A stretch of DNA of 64,000 bases, from NCBI GenBank assembly GCA_963809715.1, contig CAWEKO010000010.1, forward strand, positions 62,001 through 126,000, written 5' to 3'. Source of the stretch: Bog-473 sp963809715 (GTDB lineage Bacteria; Actinomycetota; Acidimicrobiia; Acidimicrobiales; RAAP-2). Every line of letters starts with the position of its first letter. Position 1 is the first letter of the stretch. The position numbers and the translations under genes were made by a program. The notes under the pieces are model-generated. The model was not told where the DNA came from. It searched no databases and was given only the letters and a program-made list of their open reading frames with translations. Of this stretch, positions 26,391 through 35,703 are shown piece by piece.

Positions 26391-27587
26391 CTAGAGCCGC
26401 TCGACGACGGCCGAGGCGAACTCCGACGTCTTCACTTCGGTCGCGCCTTCCATGAGGCGTGCGAAGTCGTATGTCACGATTTTGTCCGCGATGGTCGCCT
26501 CGAGCCCGTGCACAATGTCGGCTGCGGCGTTGCTCCACCCGATGTGCTCGAACATGAGGACACCCGAGAGGAGCACGGAGCCGGGGTTCACCTTGTCCTG
26601 GCCTGCGTACTTGGGTGCCGTGCCGTGGGTGGCCTCGAAGATGCCGTGGCCGGTGACGTAGTTGATGTTGGCCCCGGGGGCGATGCCGATGCCGCCGACC
26701 TGCGCGGCCAGTGCATCGGAGAGGTAGTCCCCGTTGAGGTTGGTGGTGGCGATGACGTCGAAGTCCGATGGGCGGGTCAGCACCTGCTGCAGCGTGATGT
26801 CGGCGATGGTGTCCTTGACCAACAGCTTGTCGCCGGGGTTGCCGTCGCAGTCATCCCAGCCGATGGCGACGTCGGAGAACTCCTCACGGACCAGGTCGTA
26901 GCCCCACTCGCGGAAGGCGCCCTCGGTGAACTTCTGGATATTGCCCTTGTGCACGAGTGTGACCGACTTGCGTTTGCGCTCCAGGGCGTAGTTGATAGCG
27001 GCGCGGATGAGGCGCTTCGAGCCCAATTCCGAGATCGGCTTGATCCCGATGCCCGAACCTTCGCGGATGGGCCAGCCCATTTCGGCCCGCAGGAAGGCGG
27101 CCAGCTTGTCGGCCTCAGGCGTGCCCTCCTTCACCTCGTAGCCGGCGTAGACGTCCTCGGTGTTCTCCCGGAAGATGACCATGTCGACCAACTCGGGGTG
27201 AAGCACCGGAGAGGGAACGCCGGTGAACCAGCGCACGGGGCGCAGGCAGACATAGAGGTCGAGGATCTGGCGTAGGGCCACGTTGAGCGAGCGGATGCCG
27301 CCACCCACCGGCGTGGTGAGCGGGCCCTTGATTCCGATCAGGTGCGACCGGAACGTGTCAACCGTCTCGTCGGGCAGCCAGCTGCCCGTCTCGTCGAAGG
27401 CCTTCTGCCCCGCCAGCACTTCTTTCCAGGCCACTTTGTGACCGTGCTTGGCGGCAGCGGCGTCGAGGACCAGCTTGGCCGCGGGCCAGATGTCGATGCC
27501 GGTGCCGTCCCCCTCGATGAACGGGATGATGGGCTCGTCGGGGACGACCAAGTTGCCGTCGTCGCCCATGCGGATGAGATCTGCCAT
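26391..27587 (-). CDS. icd: NADP-dependent isocitrate dehydrogenase
   Basis: A 398-residue enzyme of the E. coli Icd type. The isocitrate-binding segment GGGIRSLNVALRQ carries the Ser that E. coli AceK phosphorylates; no AceK is visible here. The metal-binding Asp region is in WDDCDGNPGDKLL. The cofactor loop HGTAPKYAGQDKVNPGS has the Lys-Tyr that confers NADP preference in E. coli. It converts isocitrate to 2-oxoglutarate. It is followed by mdh on the same strand. ATG 27587 gives a slightly extended N-terminus before VPDEPIIPFIEGDG. Confidence 0.93.
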   Translation of the reverse strand: MADLIRMGDDGNLVVPDEPIIPFIEGDGTGIDIWPAAKLVLDAAAAKHGHKVAWKEVLAGQKAFDETGSWLPDETVDTFRSHLIGIKGPLTTPVGGGIRSLNVALRQILDLYVCLRPVRWFTGVPSPVLHPELVDMVIFRENTEDVYAGYEVKEGTPEADKLAAFLRAEMGWPIREGSGIGIKPISELGSKRLIRAAINYALERKRKSVTLVHKGNIQKFTEGAFREWGYDLVREEFSDVAIGWDDCDGNPGDKLLVKDTIADITLQQVLTRPSDFDVIATTNLNGDYLSDALAAQVGGIGIAPGANINYVTGHGIFEATHGTAPKYAGQDKVNPGSVLLSGVLMFEHIGWSNAAADIVHGLEATIADKIVTYDFARLMEGATEVKTSEFASAVVERL

Positions 27588-27863
27588 GGCCCGGATGCTA
27601 TGGGCCGGAGCCGGGAGTGCCTAATTCAGGTGCTCAGGACGGGTGGGGTCGCCTCTGGGAGCACCCCGGCCAGACGGCCCGTACTGCGCAGAATCGGCGC
27701 CGAGGGTGGCCGCCACCCAGCCCAGGGCCGCGTCACGCTCGATCGCAGTACCCCAAGCGGGGTCGATCACTCCACGTCTATTCGGCCTCGACGGGGATCG
27801 ACGACAGCACCATGGCGCCTTCCCGTGGCGGGGCCTGAGGTAGCTGTCATACGGGCACGTTGG

Positions 27864-29708
27864 CTACCCGCGCACAGGACCAGTCGGGCTCAGCAGATCG
27901 GATCCTTCACTCGAGCCGTTCTCCCCGGGGAATTCGTTTCGGCTCAGCACGATGTTCTGATAGGCCGAACCAGCCAGAACGGCATCACGATCACCGAAGT
28001 CCGCGATACTCCCGTCGCTCAGAACGAGGAGCTGGTCGCACTGGGCCGTCGTCTCGATGCGATGCGAGATGATCACGATAGTGACACGGCCTCTGAGCTC
28101 GGAGAGGGTCCGGCGGATCAGCTTCTCCGTGCGTCCGTCCACCGCACTCGTCGGCTCGTCCAAGACGATGAGCTTCGGGGAGCCCGCCAGGGCACGGGCG
28201 ATGGCGAGGCGTTGCTTCTGTCCTCCGGAGATGGCACCGCCACTCTCACCCACGAACGTGTCGTATCCCGAGCTCATCCGGACAACGTCCTCGTGAAGGT
28301 GCGCTGCCTTTGCTGCATCGATGGCCTCCTGATCCTCGATGTCACGGAAGAACTTGATGTTGTCCATCACAGAGCCCTGCAAGAGCACCGGTTCTTGAGG
28401 CACCAGCGCCACGAAGTTGTGTGCACTGCCCTTGGCGATCATGGCCGCGTCGACGCCGCCGATCGTCGCCCGGCCCCTCGTTGGCTCGCGTAGGCCCAGG
28501 AGGAGTTGGCTGATGGTCGTCTTGCCGCTGCCCGACGGTCCGAGCATCCCGACGATTTTCCCCTCCGCGATCCGCATGCTGATTCCGCGGAGGGCAAGCG
28601 TCACCCCGTCGTAGGAATACTCCACGGATTCGAAGTTCACTTCGAAGGCATCGGGCACCGGCTCATCAGCATGTATGCGAGCGGCATCGAAACGATTGAT
28701 GTCGTACATCAGATCCTCTAGGAGGCCTTGAGAACTCCGGTAGCTCTGAATCGAGCCTTGGATTCCTGCTCCGTAGCTGATGGATCGCATCACGAGGATG
28801 AGAACGAATCCGTTCTTGGCGAACGACTCGTGCCCAGATCCTATGAGGACGATGGCCACGACAATTCCGAGCGCGAACGTCTGATACAGCGTGGGCGCAA
28901 TGTTGCCGTTGATCGCAGACCTGCGGTATATGCGACCGGTGTCCCTGACCATGCCGCGGAGGGTGTCCATGATCGAGCTCTCCACACCGAACAGGCGGAA
29001 GTCTCGGGCGAGACGGCTGTACTCCGTGACCCGTGTCGCCATGGCTCTCGTGGACCATGAGAGCTCGCGGTTGAGTCGCCTGCTGCGGGCGTTGAGCGGC
29101 CTGAGGATCTGCAGGAGCAGAAATCCGACGACAACGACGCTGATCGCCGCAACAGGATCGACTGCGACGGCCACCGCCAACAGTCCGACGGCCATCATGA
29201 GCGACTGGACTCCGGACGAAACGCTCCCGACGATGCCAGAGGTGGCCGATGAATTCTGTACGAGGAGGTGTTGAAGATGGCCGAGCCGATCGTTCGATTG
29301 AAGGGCCCAATTGGATTGAAAGAATCCATCGACGAGTCGTGTACGAGTCTTCGTCAGCGCCTGCTCTGACACCGAGGTGCTGACCAGCGTGGTCAGGATG
29401 TTGCAGATGAAGAAGAGCGGGAACGCCACGCACATGACGATCAATGCGCTGTGCGGCGTCAGGGTGGGGCCGAGACCGTGAAACGACTTTTTGCCCTCGA
29501 CGTCGGCCAAGGCGACCTCTGAGATGACCAACAAGAGGGTCGCTTGAGTCAGGGAACCGATCAAGGAGAGCCCGGTGAACAGGACCATCTTGAGACGCAG
29601 GGACTTCAGACCGAGCTTTCGTATGACCTCGACCACCGAGACGGCAGGCGCGTCTGGGTTGTGGTACCGATTCCTCTTGAGCGGATCTGCTGGCTTTCTT
29701 TCTTTCAT
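27864..29708 (-). CDS. ABC exporter, fused membrane and ATPase domains
   Basis: A 614-residue half-transporter. Six hydrophobic segments lie between about residues 35 and 320. The ATPase domain follows with Walker A GPSGSGKTT near residue 407, Q-loop VPQEPVL, signature SGGQKQRLAIARAL near 510, Walker B LIVLDEPTSAVD and H-loop IISHRIET. It probably works as a homodimer exporting a lipid-linked or peptide substrate. It stands next to glycosyltransferase genes, so export of a glycolipid or oligosaccharide is plausible. The first residues are Lys/Arg-rich and the ribosome-binding site is weak, so a start a little downstream is possible. Confidence 0.88.
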   Translation of the reverse strand: MKERKPADPLKRNRYHNPDAPAVSVVEVIRKLGLKSLRLKMVLFTGLSLIGSLTQATLLLVISEVALADVEGKKSFHGLGPTLTPHSALIVMCVAFPLFFICNILTTLVSTSVSEQALTKTRTRLVDGFFQSNWALQSNDRLGHLQHLLVQNSSATSGIVGSVSSGVQSLMMAVGLLAVAVAVDPVAAISVVVVGFLLLQILRPLNARSRRLNRELSWSTRAMATRVTEYSRLARDFRLFGVESSIMDTLRGMVRDTGRIYRRSAINGNIAPTLYQTFALGIVVAIVLIGSGHESFAKNGFVLILVMRSISYGAGIQGSIQSYRSSQGLLEDLMYDINRFDAARIHADEPVPDAFEVNFESVEYSYDGVTLALRGISMRIAEGKIVGMLGPSGSGKTTISQLLLGLREPTRGRATIGGVDAAMIAKGSAHNFVALVPQEPVLLQGSVMDNIKFFRDIEDQEAIDAAKAAHLHEDVVRMSSGYDTFVGESGGAISGGQKQRLAIARALAGSPKLIVLDEPTSAVDGRTEKLIRRTLSELRGRVTIVIISHRIETTAQCDQLLVLSDGSIADFGDRDAVLAGSAYQNIVLSRNEFPGENGSSEGSDLLSPTGPVRG

Positions 29709-30049
29709 TGGTTCCGTTTCGGCGACAGGGGAGACTCCGCACTATTGGTCATGTTCATCGGCTCCCTTGGACGACATCTGAACACCCGGGCTAGTCGGCT
29801 CGGACCAGTCCCGAGCCGCGCTCCGCCTCACCCTCAGGAGAAGCCTAGGGGTAGCAGGGAACGCGCTCTGGGCCACCAAAATACTCGGACCGGGCCCAGT
29901 CGTGCGATCCCGGGCCGCCGGATTGCGAATTGTGACGCCCCCTCGTCACCTTGCGACCTGGAAAGGTTCATATCAAGTGTAAGAGAACCGTCCTCTGCCC
30001 GTTCGGCCATGGCGTACTGTCCAGTCGGCGCAGCGGAGGGGCTGAAAAC
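29709..30049. other. Divergent intergenic region, no gene seen
   Basis: 341 bases between the divergent ABC exporter and the glycosyltransferase. It probably holds promoters for both, but no convincing -35/-10 pair was found. An upstream in-frame codon at 29951 for the glycosyltransferase was rejected because the residues it adds look non-coding. Confidence 0.4.
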
Positions 30050-31261
30050 GTGCATCGAGGAGATACAAATTCCGAGCCTGGAGCTGAGGTCGGCCCAGCT
30101 GCGCCGGGTGGGCGGCGCAGAGTGCTCCTCTTCATCAAGTGCCTGGGTTTCGGCGGTGCCGAACAGTTGTTGGTCCACATGGTCCGCCACCGCGACCGCG
30201 AGCGTTTCGACTACGAGGTGGCCTACATCCTCCAAAACGAGAATTCTCTCGTGCCCCAATTGGAGGAGGCCGGCGTCACGGTGCACTCGCTCGGCGCGGC
30301 CTCGAACCGCGATCTGGGTTGGGCACTGCGCCTGCGGGCCCTGCTCCGTCAGCGAAATTTCGACGTCATGCACTCCCATCTGCCATATTCGGCGACGCTC
30401 GGGCGCATGGTGGCGGCCGCAAGCATGATGCCGAGTCGGCGACCGGCCCTCGTCTATACGGAACACAGCATGTGGGACAAGATGGCCGTTGCCCTCAAAG
30501 TGCTCAACCGCGCCAGCATTGGGCTGGACGACCGCCTCCTCATGGTGTCGCATGCGGCCAAGCAATCGCTGCCGCCGGGACTACGTCGCCACGCCACCGT
30601 GGTGATCCACGGGATCGAGATGGACCAGGTGCGGCAGGCCTGGGCCGAACGCGAGACAACGCGCCGCGGGGTGCGCCAGGAGTTCGGGCTGGCCGACGAC
30701 GAGTTGATGGTCTTGACGGTGGCGAACCTTCGTGTTGAAAAGGGCCTCGACGTCCTCCTCCGGGCGGCCCGGATCGTGACCCAGCGCCAACTGCCCGTGC
30801 GCTTCATCGTCGCAGGCCGGGGGCCGCTGCAGGCAAAGCTCGAGGTCGAGCACGCCAGCCTGGGGTTGGGTGATCGCTTCAGATTTGTGGGCCCTCGGTC
30901 TGACGTTTTGCGCCTGCTCGGTGCAGCGGATCTCTTCGTCCTGCCCTCGCGCCACGAAGGGCTCCCCGTGACCCTCATGGAGGCGGCGGCCATGGGCGTG
31001 CCGATCGTGGCCACCACCGTGGGCGAAATCCCAAATCTCTGGACCGATGGCCTCGACGCGCTGCTGGTCACGCGAGAGCGACCCGACGCCCTGGCCGATG
31101 CCATCACCATGCTGGTCCGGGACGCCGAGCTCCGACATCGGCTGGCGGCCGGCTCGCTCGCGAGGGGGGGTCTCTTCGATGTGACCCGGTGCGTGCGCGA
31201 GGTCGAGGGCATCTACGACGAACTCGTGCCCGCGCCCCGGGGGCAGACCGGATCACGATGA
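30050..31261 (+). CDS. Glycosyltransferase family 4
   Basis: A 403-residue GT-B enzyme starting at GTG 30050, with GGAGGGG 9 bases upstream. The N-terminal acceptor domain has FIKCLGFGGAEQLLVHMVRH near residue 28; the central HSHLPYSATLGR is typical of GT4. The donor domain has VANLRVEKGLDVLLRAA near 225, and the acidic E-x7-E motif in SRHEGLPVTLMEAAAMG near 302. It adds a sugar from an NDP-sugar to a membrane-associated glycan. Its stop overlaps the start of the next glycosyltransferase (ATGA), so the two act in one pathway. Confidence 0.9.
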   Translation: MHRGDTNSEPGAEVGPAAPGGRRRVLLFIKCLGFGGAEQLLVHMVRHRDRERFDYEVAYILQNENSLVPQLEEAGVTVHSLGAASNRDLGWALRLRALLRQRNFDVMHSHLPYSATLGRMVAAASMMPSRRPALVYTEHSMWDKMAVALKVLNRASIGLDDRLLMVSHAAKQSLPPGLRRHATVVIHGIEMDQVRQAWAERETTRRGVRQEFGLADDELMVLTVANLRVEKGLDVLLRAARIVTQRQLPVRFIVAGRGPLQAKLEVEHASLGLGDRFRFVGPRSDVLRLLGAADLFVLPSRHEGLPVTLMEAAAMGVPIVATTVGEIPNLWTDGLDALLVTRERPDALADAITMLVRDAELRHRLAAGSLARGGLFDVTRCVREVEGIYDELVPAPRGQTGSR

Positions 31262-32466
31262 CGCCCCTGAGCCCCGCCGCACCCCTGGCCGGACGCCGAT
31301 TGCTGCACCTGGCGACGACCGACATGAGCCTGGCCCTCCTCCTGGGCCCCCAGCTGCGGGCCTTTGCCGACGCCGGCATGGAGGTGATCGGAGCTTCGGC
31401 TGTGGGCGCCTACGCAGGCGAGCTGGCAGCGTGGGGTATCCGGCACGAGCCGGTCGCGCACGCGACCCGTTCGAACTCGGTCGGGCAGGACGTGCAAGCA
31501 CTGGCGGAGCTCGTGCGCATGTTCCGCCGGCTGCGGCCGGACATCGTGCACACGCATAACCCCAAACCGGGCGTCTACGGGCGGCTGGCCGCCAAACTGG
31601 CCGGCGTGCCCGTCGTGGTCAACACGGTGCACGGCCTCTATGCCACGCCCACCGACCCACTCCTGCGACGGGCGTTGGTCTACGGACTCGAACGCACCAT
31701 CTCGATCTGTTCCCAGGCAGAGCTGGTGCAGAACGTGGAGGACATGGAGACACTCGCCCGATTGCGGGTGCCGGCACGCAAGCTGGTCCTGCTGGGCAAC
31801 GGAATCGACCTCGAGCGTTTTCGACCCCAGCCCCCCGAGGTCGTGGCGGCGGCCCGCCGGTCGATGGGTGTGGCAGACGACCGCGTGCTCGTCGGCGTGG
31901 TGGGGCGCCTGGTCTGGGAGAAGGGGTTCGCCGAACTCTTCGAGGCGGCCCGCCTCCTGCGGCACGGCTGCCCCGACATCGCCATCGTGGTGATCGGGCC
32001 CGGCGACCCGGCCAAGAGCAACGCGCTGTCCGAAACCGACGTGCGGCTGGCGGAGGAGATCGGCAACGTGCGATTCCTCGGGGAACGCAAGGACGTCGAG
32101 GACCTCTATCCGGGGATGGACCTCTTCGTGCTGCCCTCCTATCGGGAAGGGTTCCCGCGCTCGGCCATGGAGGCAGCCGCGTGTGGCGTGCCGGTGGTGG
32201 CCACCGACATCCGGGGCTGCCGCCAGGTCGTTGATGACGGCACGACGGGCCTGCTGGTGGCCGTTCGGGACGGCGCCGCCCTGGCCGGCGCGATCGGGTC
32301 CTTGGCCGGTGACCCTGAGCGGCGGCGAGAAATGGGTCAGGCCTCTGTCGCCCGGGCCCGAGCCGAGTTCGATGACCGCAGGGTGATCGGGATCACCCTC
32401 GAGGTCTACGAGCGTCTCCTTGGCCAGGCGAGAAAAACCCGGCGGCGGTCGACCTCGGCGGGATGA
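31258..32466 (+). CDS. Glycosyltransferase family 4
   Basis: A 402-residue GT-B enzyme starting at ATG 31258. The N-terminal part has LLHLATTDMSLALLLGPQ; HTHNPKPGVYGRLAAKLAGVP near residue 98 resembles the WcaI/Cap-type GT4 enzymes of exopolysaccharide synthesis. The donor domain has VVGRLVWEKGFAELFEAA near 214 and the acidic motif in SYREGFPRSAMEAAACG near 297. It overlaps the preceding glycosyltransferase by four bases. A hairpin lies six bases after the stop, so the operon seems to end here. Confidence 0.9.
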   Translation: MTPLSPAAPLAGRRLLHLATTDMSLALLLGPQLRAFADAGMEVIGASAVGAYAGELAAWGIRHEPVAHATRSNSVGQDVQALAELVRMFRRLRPDIVHTHNPKPGVYGRLAAKLAGVPVVVNTVHGLYATPTDPLLRRALVYGLERTISICSQAELVQNVEDMETLARLRVPARKLVLLGNGIDLERFRPQPPEVVAAARRSMGVADDRVLVGVVGRLVWEKGFAELFEAARLLRHGCPDIAIVVIGPGDPAKSNALSETDVRLAEEIGNVRFLGERKDVEDLYPGMDLFVLPSYREGFPRSAMEAAACGVPVVATDIRGCRQVVDDGTTGLLVAVRDGAALAGAIGSLAGDPERRREMGQASVARARAEFDDRRVIGITLEVYERLLGQARKTRRRSTSAG

Positions 32467-32471
32467 GGGTT

Positions 32472-32487
32472 GCGGGGCACGCCCCGC
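32472..32487 (+). terminator. GC-rich hairpin after the glycosyltransferase pair
   Basis: GCGGGGC and GCCCCGC are complementary around AC. It lies 6 bases past the stop codon. There is no T-run, which is common for hairpin terminators in high-GC actinobacteria. Confidence 0.45.
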
Positions 32488-32656
32488 GGGCCGAAGTGAC
32501 CGGAGCCGGGCGCGGGAATCAGGACGACGCCGGATTGCCATCCGAGGCTCAGTACGGCTCGTTGTCACGGAATTGCGCGAAATCTCCATCGGCGTCCGCG
32601 CTCGGCTGGTGAGGCGACCGATTGCCGACGCGTCGCGACACACCGCGCGGCACGAC

Positions 32657-34141
32657 CTAAGTGTCAGGTATCCACTCGGCCGGAGACCAGTCGGCCGCTT
32701 CGGCCTCATTGACCGGGTCGGCACCCCACTGCGCCGCCACGTCGTCGACCACCGCCCACTCCCCTTCATCGCTCGGTGCAGCGGTGGTGGAGCGACCCGA
32801 TTCCGAGACAGGGCGCCGCAGCCGCCGTGCCAGCTGCCACGGGTACGGATACTCGCCTTCGGGGGCCAAGGGAATGGCCGGGAGGACGAAGAGGAACGGT
32901 AGGAGCAAGGATCGCTCCCGCGTGATCAGGCCGAGGTTGCCCAGCGCGGCGAAGGCATAGAGGAACACCAAGCTGTAGACGGCGCACACCAAGACGTAGG
33001 GACGTTGGAGCGAAGCCCGGAACAGAAATCGCAGCTGGCGGCGCGAAAAGAGGAATACGGCCAGGATCAACGTATTCTCGGCCGCCGCGGCCAGCTGAGT
33101 CACGCTGTGGGCGGAGATGGGCAGCGGGTCGAAGAGCACGGTGTAGACGTCGCGGGGGTAGTACAGCGGGTTGCTCGAGTACGGGACATTGCTGCTGCCG
33201 AAGCCTGCGCCAGCGCCCTGATTTCCTGCCCCCACCTTGTTCAGCGTTCCCGTCAACCCCTTCCCACCAGCCGAGTGCAAGAAGTGGGAGGCCGCGATGC
33301 CGGACACGACGACGAAGGCCCCGACAACGACGACTGCGGCGATGATGCGTATCGGTCCACGGAAAGATCGGCCCTGTCGGAACAGGCCGCGCACCACCAT
33401 GGCCAACGCGAACGCCACGACGACGATCACCAGCTCGTTGGGCCGGATGACGAGGGCGAACGCACCACCGAGGATTGCGATCGGGTAGCCCAGCGTGCGA
33501 CCCTGCAGGATCAGCGCCATACCGTAGGCGACCAGGCTGAGGGCCAGCAGCATGCTCGCTTCCTTGCTGACGTCCGCCGTCCAGAACGCGAGCGAGGGAA
33601 ACAGGAGCACCAGCCATGCATACCGTTTGCAATTTGCCTCGGGGAACGTGGTCCGAAAGGCCAGATAGAAGATCACGGTGCCCACGAACGCGGTGAAAGC
33701 TGCGACGAGGAACGCGGCCAGAAGATTCGGCCCGACCAGCGTCATGATGACCCCTCCGTAGATGGAGGTGGCACCGTTTCCCACGATGCCGCCGATCCCC
33801 GTTCCCTGAGTGGTGAACTCGAAGTTGCGCACGTTGTCCGCCAGCAATGCGCCCTGGTGGGTGTAACGCAGCCAGTCGGCGACGCCGCCGTAGAAGTGCT
33901 TCACCACGAGGATCTGCAGCGGAGCGGACACGAGGTGCATGATGAGGCTGGCCAGCAGGACCTTGCGCAGCTTGACGTAGGAGTCACCACGGGCGACGCG
34001 TTCGACGATCAGGTACCCCAAATAGCCCAAGACCACCGCAGTCAGGAGGGCCACCGGCAAGTCGGTACCCACGTGCACTGAGGCATTCGGGCTGGAGGAA
34101 GCGGTGGACGCCGCTGTGGTGGCGAGCATGAGGTGGATCAT
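32657..34141 (-). CDS. Multi-pass membrane protein, possible polysaccharide polymerase-like
   Basis: A 494-residue protein with roughly ten hydrophobic segments between residues 25 and 420 and a hydrophilic acidic C-terminal tail of about 60 residues (EGEWAVVDDVAAQWGADP). A periplasmic loop near residues 275-330 is Gly/Ser-rich. I do not recognise a family. Size, topology and neighbours (sulfotransferase, glycosyltransferases, asparagine synthase) make a polymerase- or EpsG-like role possible. The ATG at 34141 overlaps the sulfotransferase stop by four bases, so the two are coupled. The hydrophilic tail would be cytoplasmic if the segment count is even. Confidence 0.65.
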   Translation of the reverse strand: MIHLMLATTAASTASSSPNASVHVGTDLPVALLTAVVLGYLGYLIVERVARGDSYVKLRKVLLASLIMHLVSAPLQILVVKHFYGGVADWLRYTHQGALLADNVRNFEFTTQGTGIGGIVGNGATSIYGGVIMTLVGPNLLAAFLVAAFTAFVGTVIFYLAFRTTFPEANCKRYAWLVLLFPSLAFWTADVSKEASMLLALSLVAYGMALILQGRTLGYPIAILGGAFALVIRPNELVIVVVAFALAMVVRGLFRQGRSFRGPIRIIAAVVVVGAFVVVSGIAASHFLHSAGGKGLTGTLNKVGAGNQGAGAGFGSSNVPYSSNPLYYPRDVYTVLFDPLPISAHSVTQLAAAAENTLILAVFLFSRRQLRFLFRASLQRPYVLVCAVYSLVFLYAFAALGNLGLITRERSLLLPFLFVLPAIPLAPEGEYPYPWQLARRLRRPVSESGRSTTAAPSDEGEWAVVDDVAAQWGADPVNEAEAADWSPAEWIPDT

Positions 34142-35028
34142 GGGCTCACCACGGCATCGAAATTGGGCCAGCGGTCCAGTTCGAGCCAGGGATGGTTCTT
34201 GGCCAGAGCGGTGACGTCAGCCGTGTAGAGGTTGACCAGGCGCCTCCTCACGTCCTCGGGCAACGAGACTTGGTCCCGGCTTGCGCTCACCCGGCGGGAC
34301 AGGCCGTCGGGCACGAATGGATCGAGGTCGAGGAAACGGAAGGTGCGCGACAGCTCGCCCACCGGGTCGGCGACGCACCGCTCGTACTGGAGAACGAGGA
34401 ACCGACCGGGGGGGAACCAGGACGCCCAACCCGCCAGTTGACGGTCATAGAAGCCCCGATCGATGGCGTCCGCCCACACCTCGGGCGTGACCCGCCCGCG
34501 CTGGGCCCGGTGGTGCGACAGCCCCGAACGCAAACGCTCCACCGGGTCGCGCAGCAGCACGAGCAGGCGGGCCTCGGGTGCCGCCTGGGCGAGGAGAGCG
34601 GGCACCCAGGGCAGGTGCATGTAGTCGGGGGTCCACTCGCCTGCCACCGTGCCGGGTTGTCGAGGGAACCAGCCGTGGTACTGGGCAGCGTCCGCGGAGT
34701 CGAAGGGCTTCACGGCGAAGCGATCGAAGTAGTGGCGCTCCTTGTGCAGGCCCGGCCGGGCTGACACCTGTGGGTGGCTAACGATCAGTTCGTGCCACCA
34801 GGTCGTTCCCGCCTTCTGGACCCCGATGCCGACGAACTCCGGCGGCCCGGCGACCTCACCGGGTTCGAGCGCTGGCGGGGTGAAGTCGAACCCCGCCTCC
34901 CACGGTGCGTAGCGACCACCTGCATGAAGAAGGGCCAGCCGGGCTGAGGGCGGGAGCTTCGAGAAGATCTGCGCCCCAGTTTTCCGGAGTTTGCTCACTC
35001 CATTCGAGGCGGGACTGCGTGCTGGCAC
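34138..35028 (-). CDS. PAPS-dependent sulfotransferase
   Basis: A 296-residue protein. The 5'-phosphosulfate loop is GVQKAGTTWWHELI near residue 68, and the 3'-phosphate motif LLVLLRDPVERLRSGLSHH lies near 153. The conserved Arg and Ser of that motif are present. It transfers sulfate from PAPS to a hydroxyl on a carbohydrate or other acceptor. Its stop overlaps the start of the membrane-protein gene (ATGA), tying sulfation to the same product. ATG 35028 leaves a basic N-terminus before the fold; no signal peptide is evident. Confidence 0.85.
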   Translation of the reverse strand: MPARSPASNGVSKLRKTGAQIFSKLPPSARLALLHAGGRYAPWEAGFDFTPPALEPGEVAGPPEFVGIGVQKAGTTWWHELIVSHPQVSARPGLHKERHYFDRFAVKPFDSADAAQYHGWFPRQPGTVAGEWTPDYMHLPWVPALLAQAAPEARLLVLLRDPVERLRSGLSHHRAQRGRVTPEVWADAIDRGFYDRQLAGWASWFPPGRFLVLQYERCVADPVGELSRTFRFLDLDPFVPDGLSRRVSASRDQVSLPEDVRRRLVNLYTADVTALAKNHPWLELDRWPNFDAVVSP

Positions 35029-35094
35029 TCACCAGCCTCCCTACAAGACGGTGAACGGCGCGCCAAAAGTCGCCGACATCCCAGTCAAACTTAG

Positions 35095-35703
35095 ATGAGA
35101 ACGCGGCTCGTTCGCCATTCAGCCCCGGTTCCGACCAGAATGCCCTCACGATGGGGCTCCAGCCGAATTCCTTTGCCGCCGCGCCGACAGACCCGGGACC
35201 CCCCGTCATTCCCACCGCCGGGCGGGGCGCCCAGGTCTTCGCCGGCCTCGTGGACAGCTCGAGGAAGTGCTTGTGGACACACCCTGGTGAGCCTCTTCGA
35301 CGGGGACCACGGGGTCCGCGTCGACCGGGCTCTTGGCCTGCCGGGCGGGGTGGCGGCCGCCAGAGGGCTCCGCCCATCAGCCTTGGCCCGCTTGGCCCGG
35401 TTGGCCCGGTTGCTCGGAGATCTCCGCCCAGACCTCGTGCTGGCCCACGGCGGCGACGCGTTCAGGTATCTGGCCCTCGCCACTCGCTCCCGCATCGCCT
35501 ACTGCGTCATCGCGGTGACTGCGCTCGTACAGGTCCCGCCACGCCGTCACGCTATGGGACAGGCGGCGCGGGATCGCTGTGTCACGCGCTTTGCGCTCCC
35601 CGTCGTCGCCGACCGATGGGAGGCGCTCTTCACCTTGATGGTCTCGGCCCGGGACATGCGCCTCCCGAGGGCCGCCGCGCTCGAACCGATGCGGGTTCAC
35701 TGA
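35095..35703 (+). pseudogene. Glycosyltransferase family 4, internally deleted and frameshifted
   Basis: The DNA encodes pieces of a GT4 enzyme. Around 35205-35260 another frame reads GRGAQVFAGLV, the usual GT-B start. From 35277 this frame reads HTLVSLFDG, then RLARLLGDLRPDLVLAHGG and AYCVIAVTA, the first domain. It then jumps to ARDRCVTRFALPVVADRWEALF, which is the typical GT4 C-terminal helix. The whole donor domain of about 200 residues is missing. It cannot be a working transferase. The stop overlaps the asnB start (TGATG), so translation through the remnant may still couple to asnB. Confidence 0.65.
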
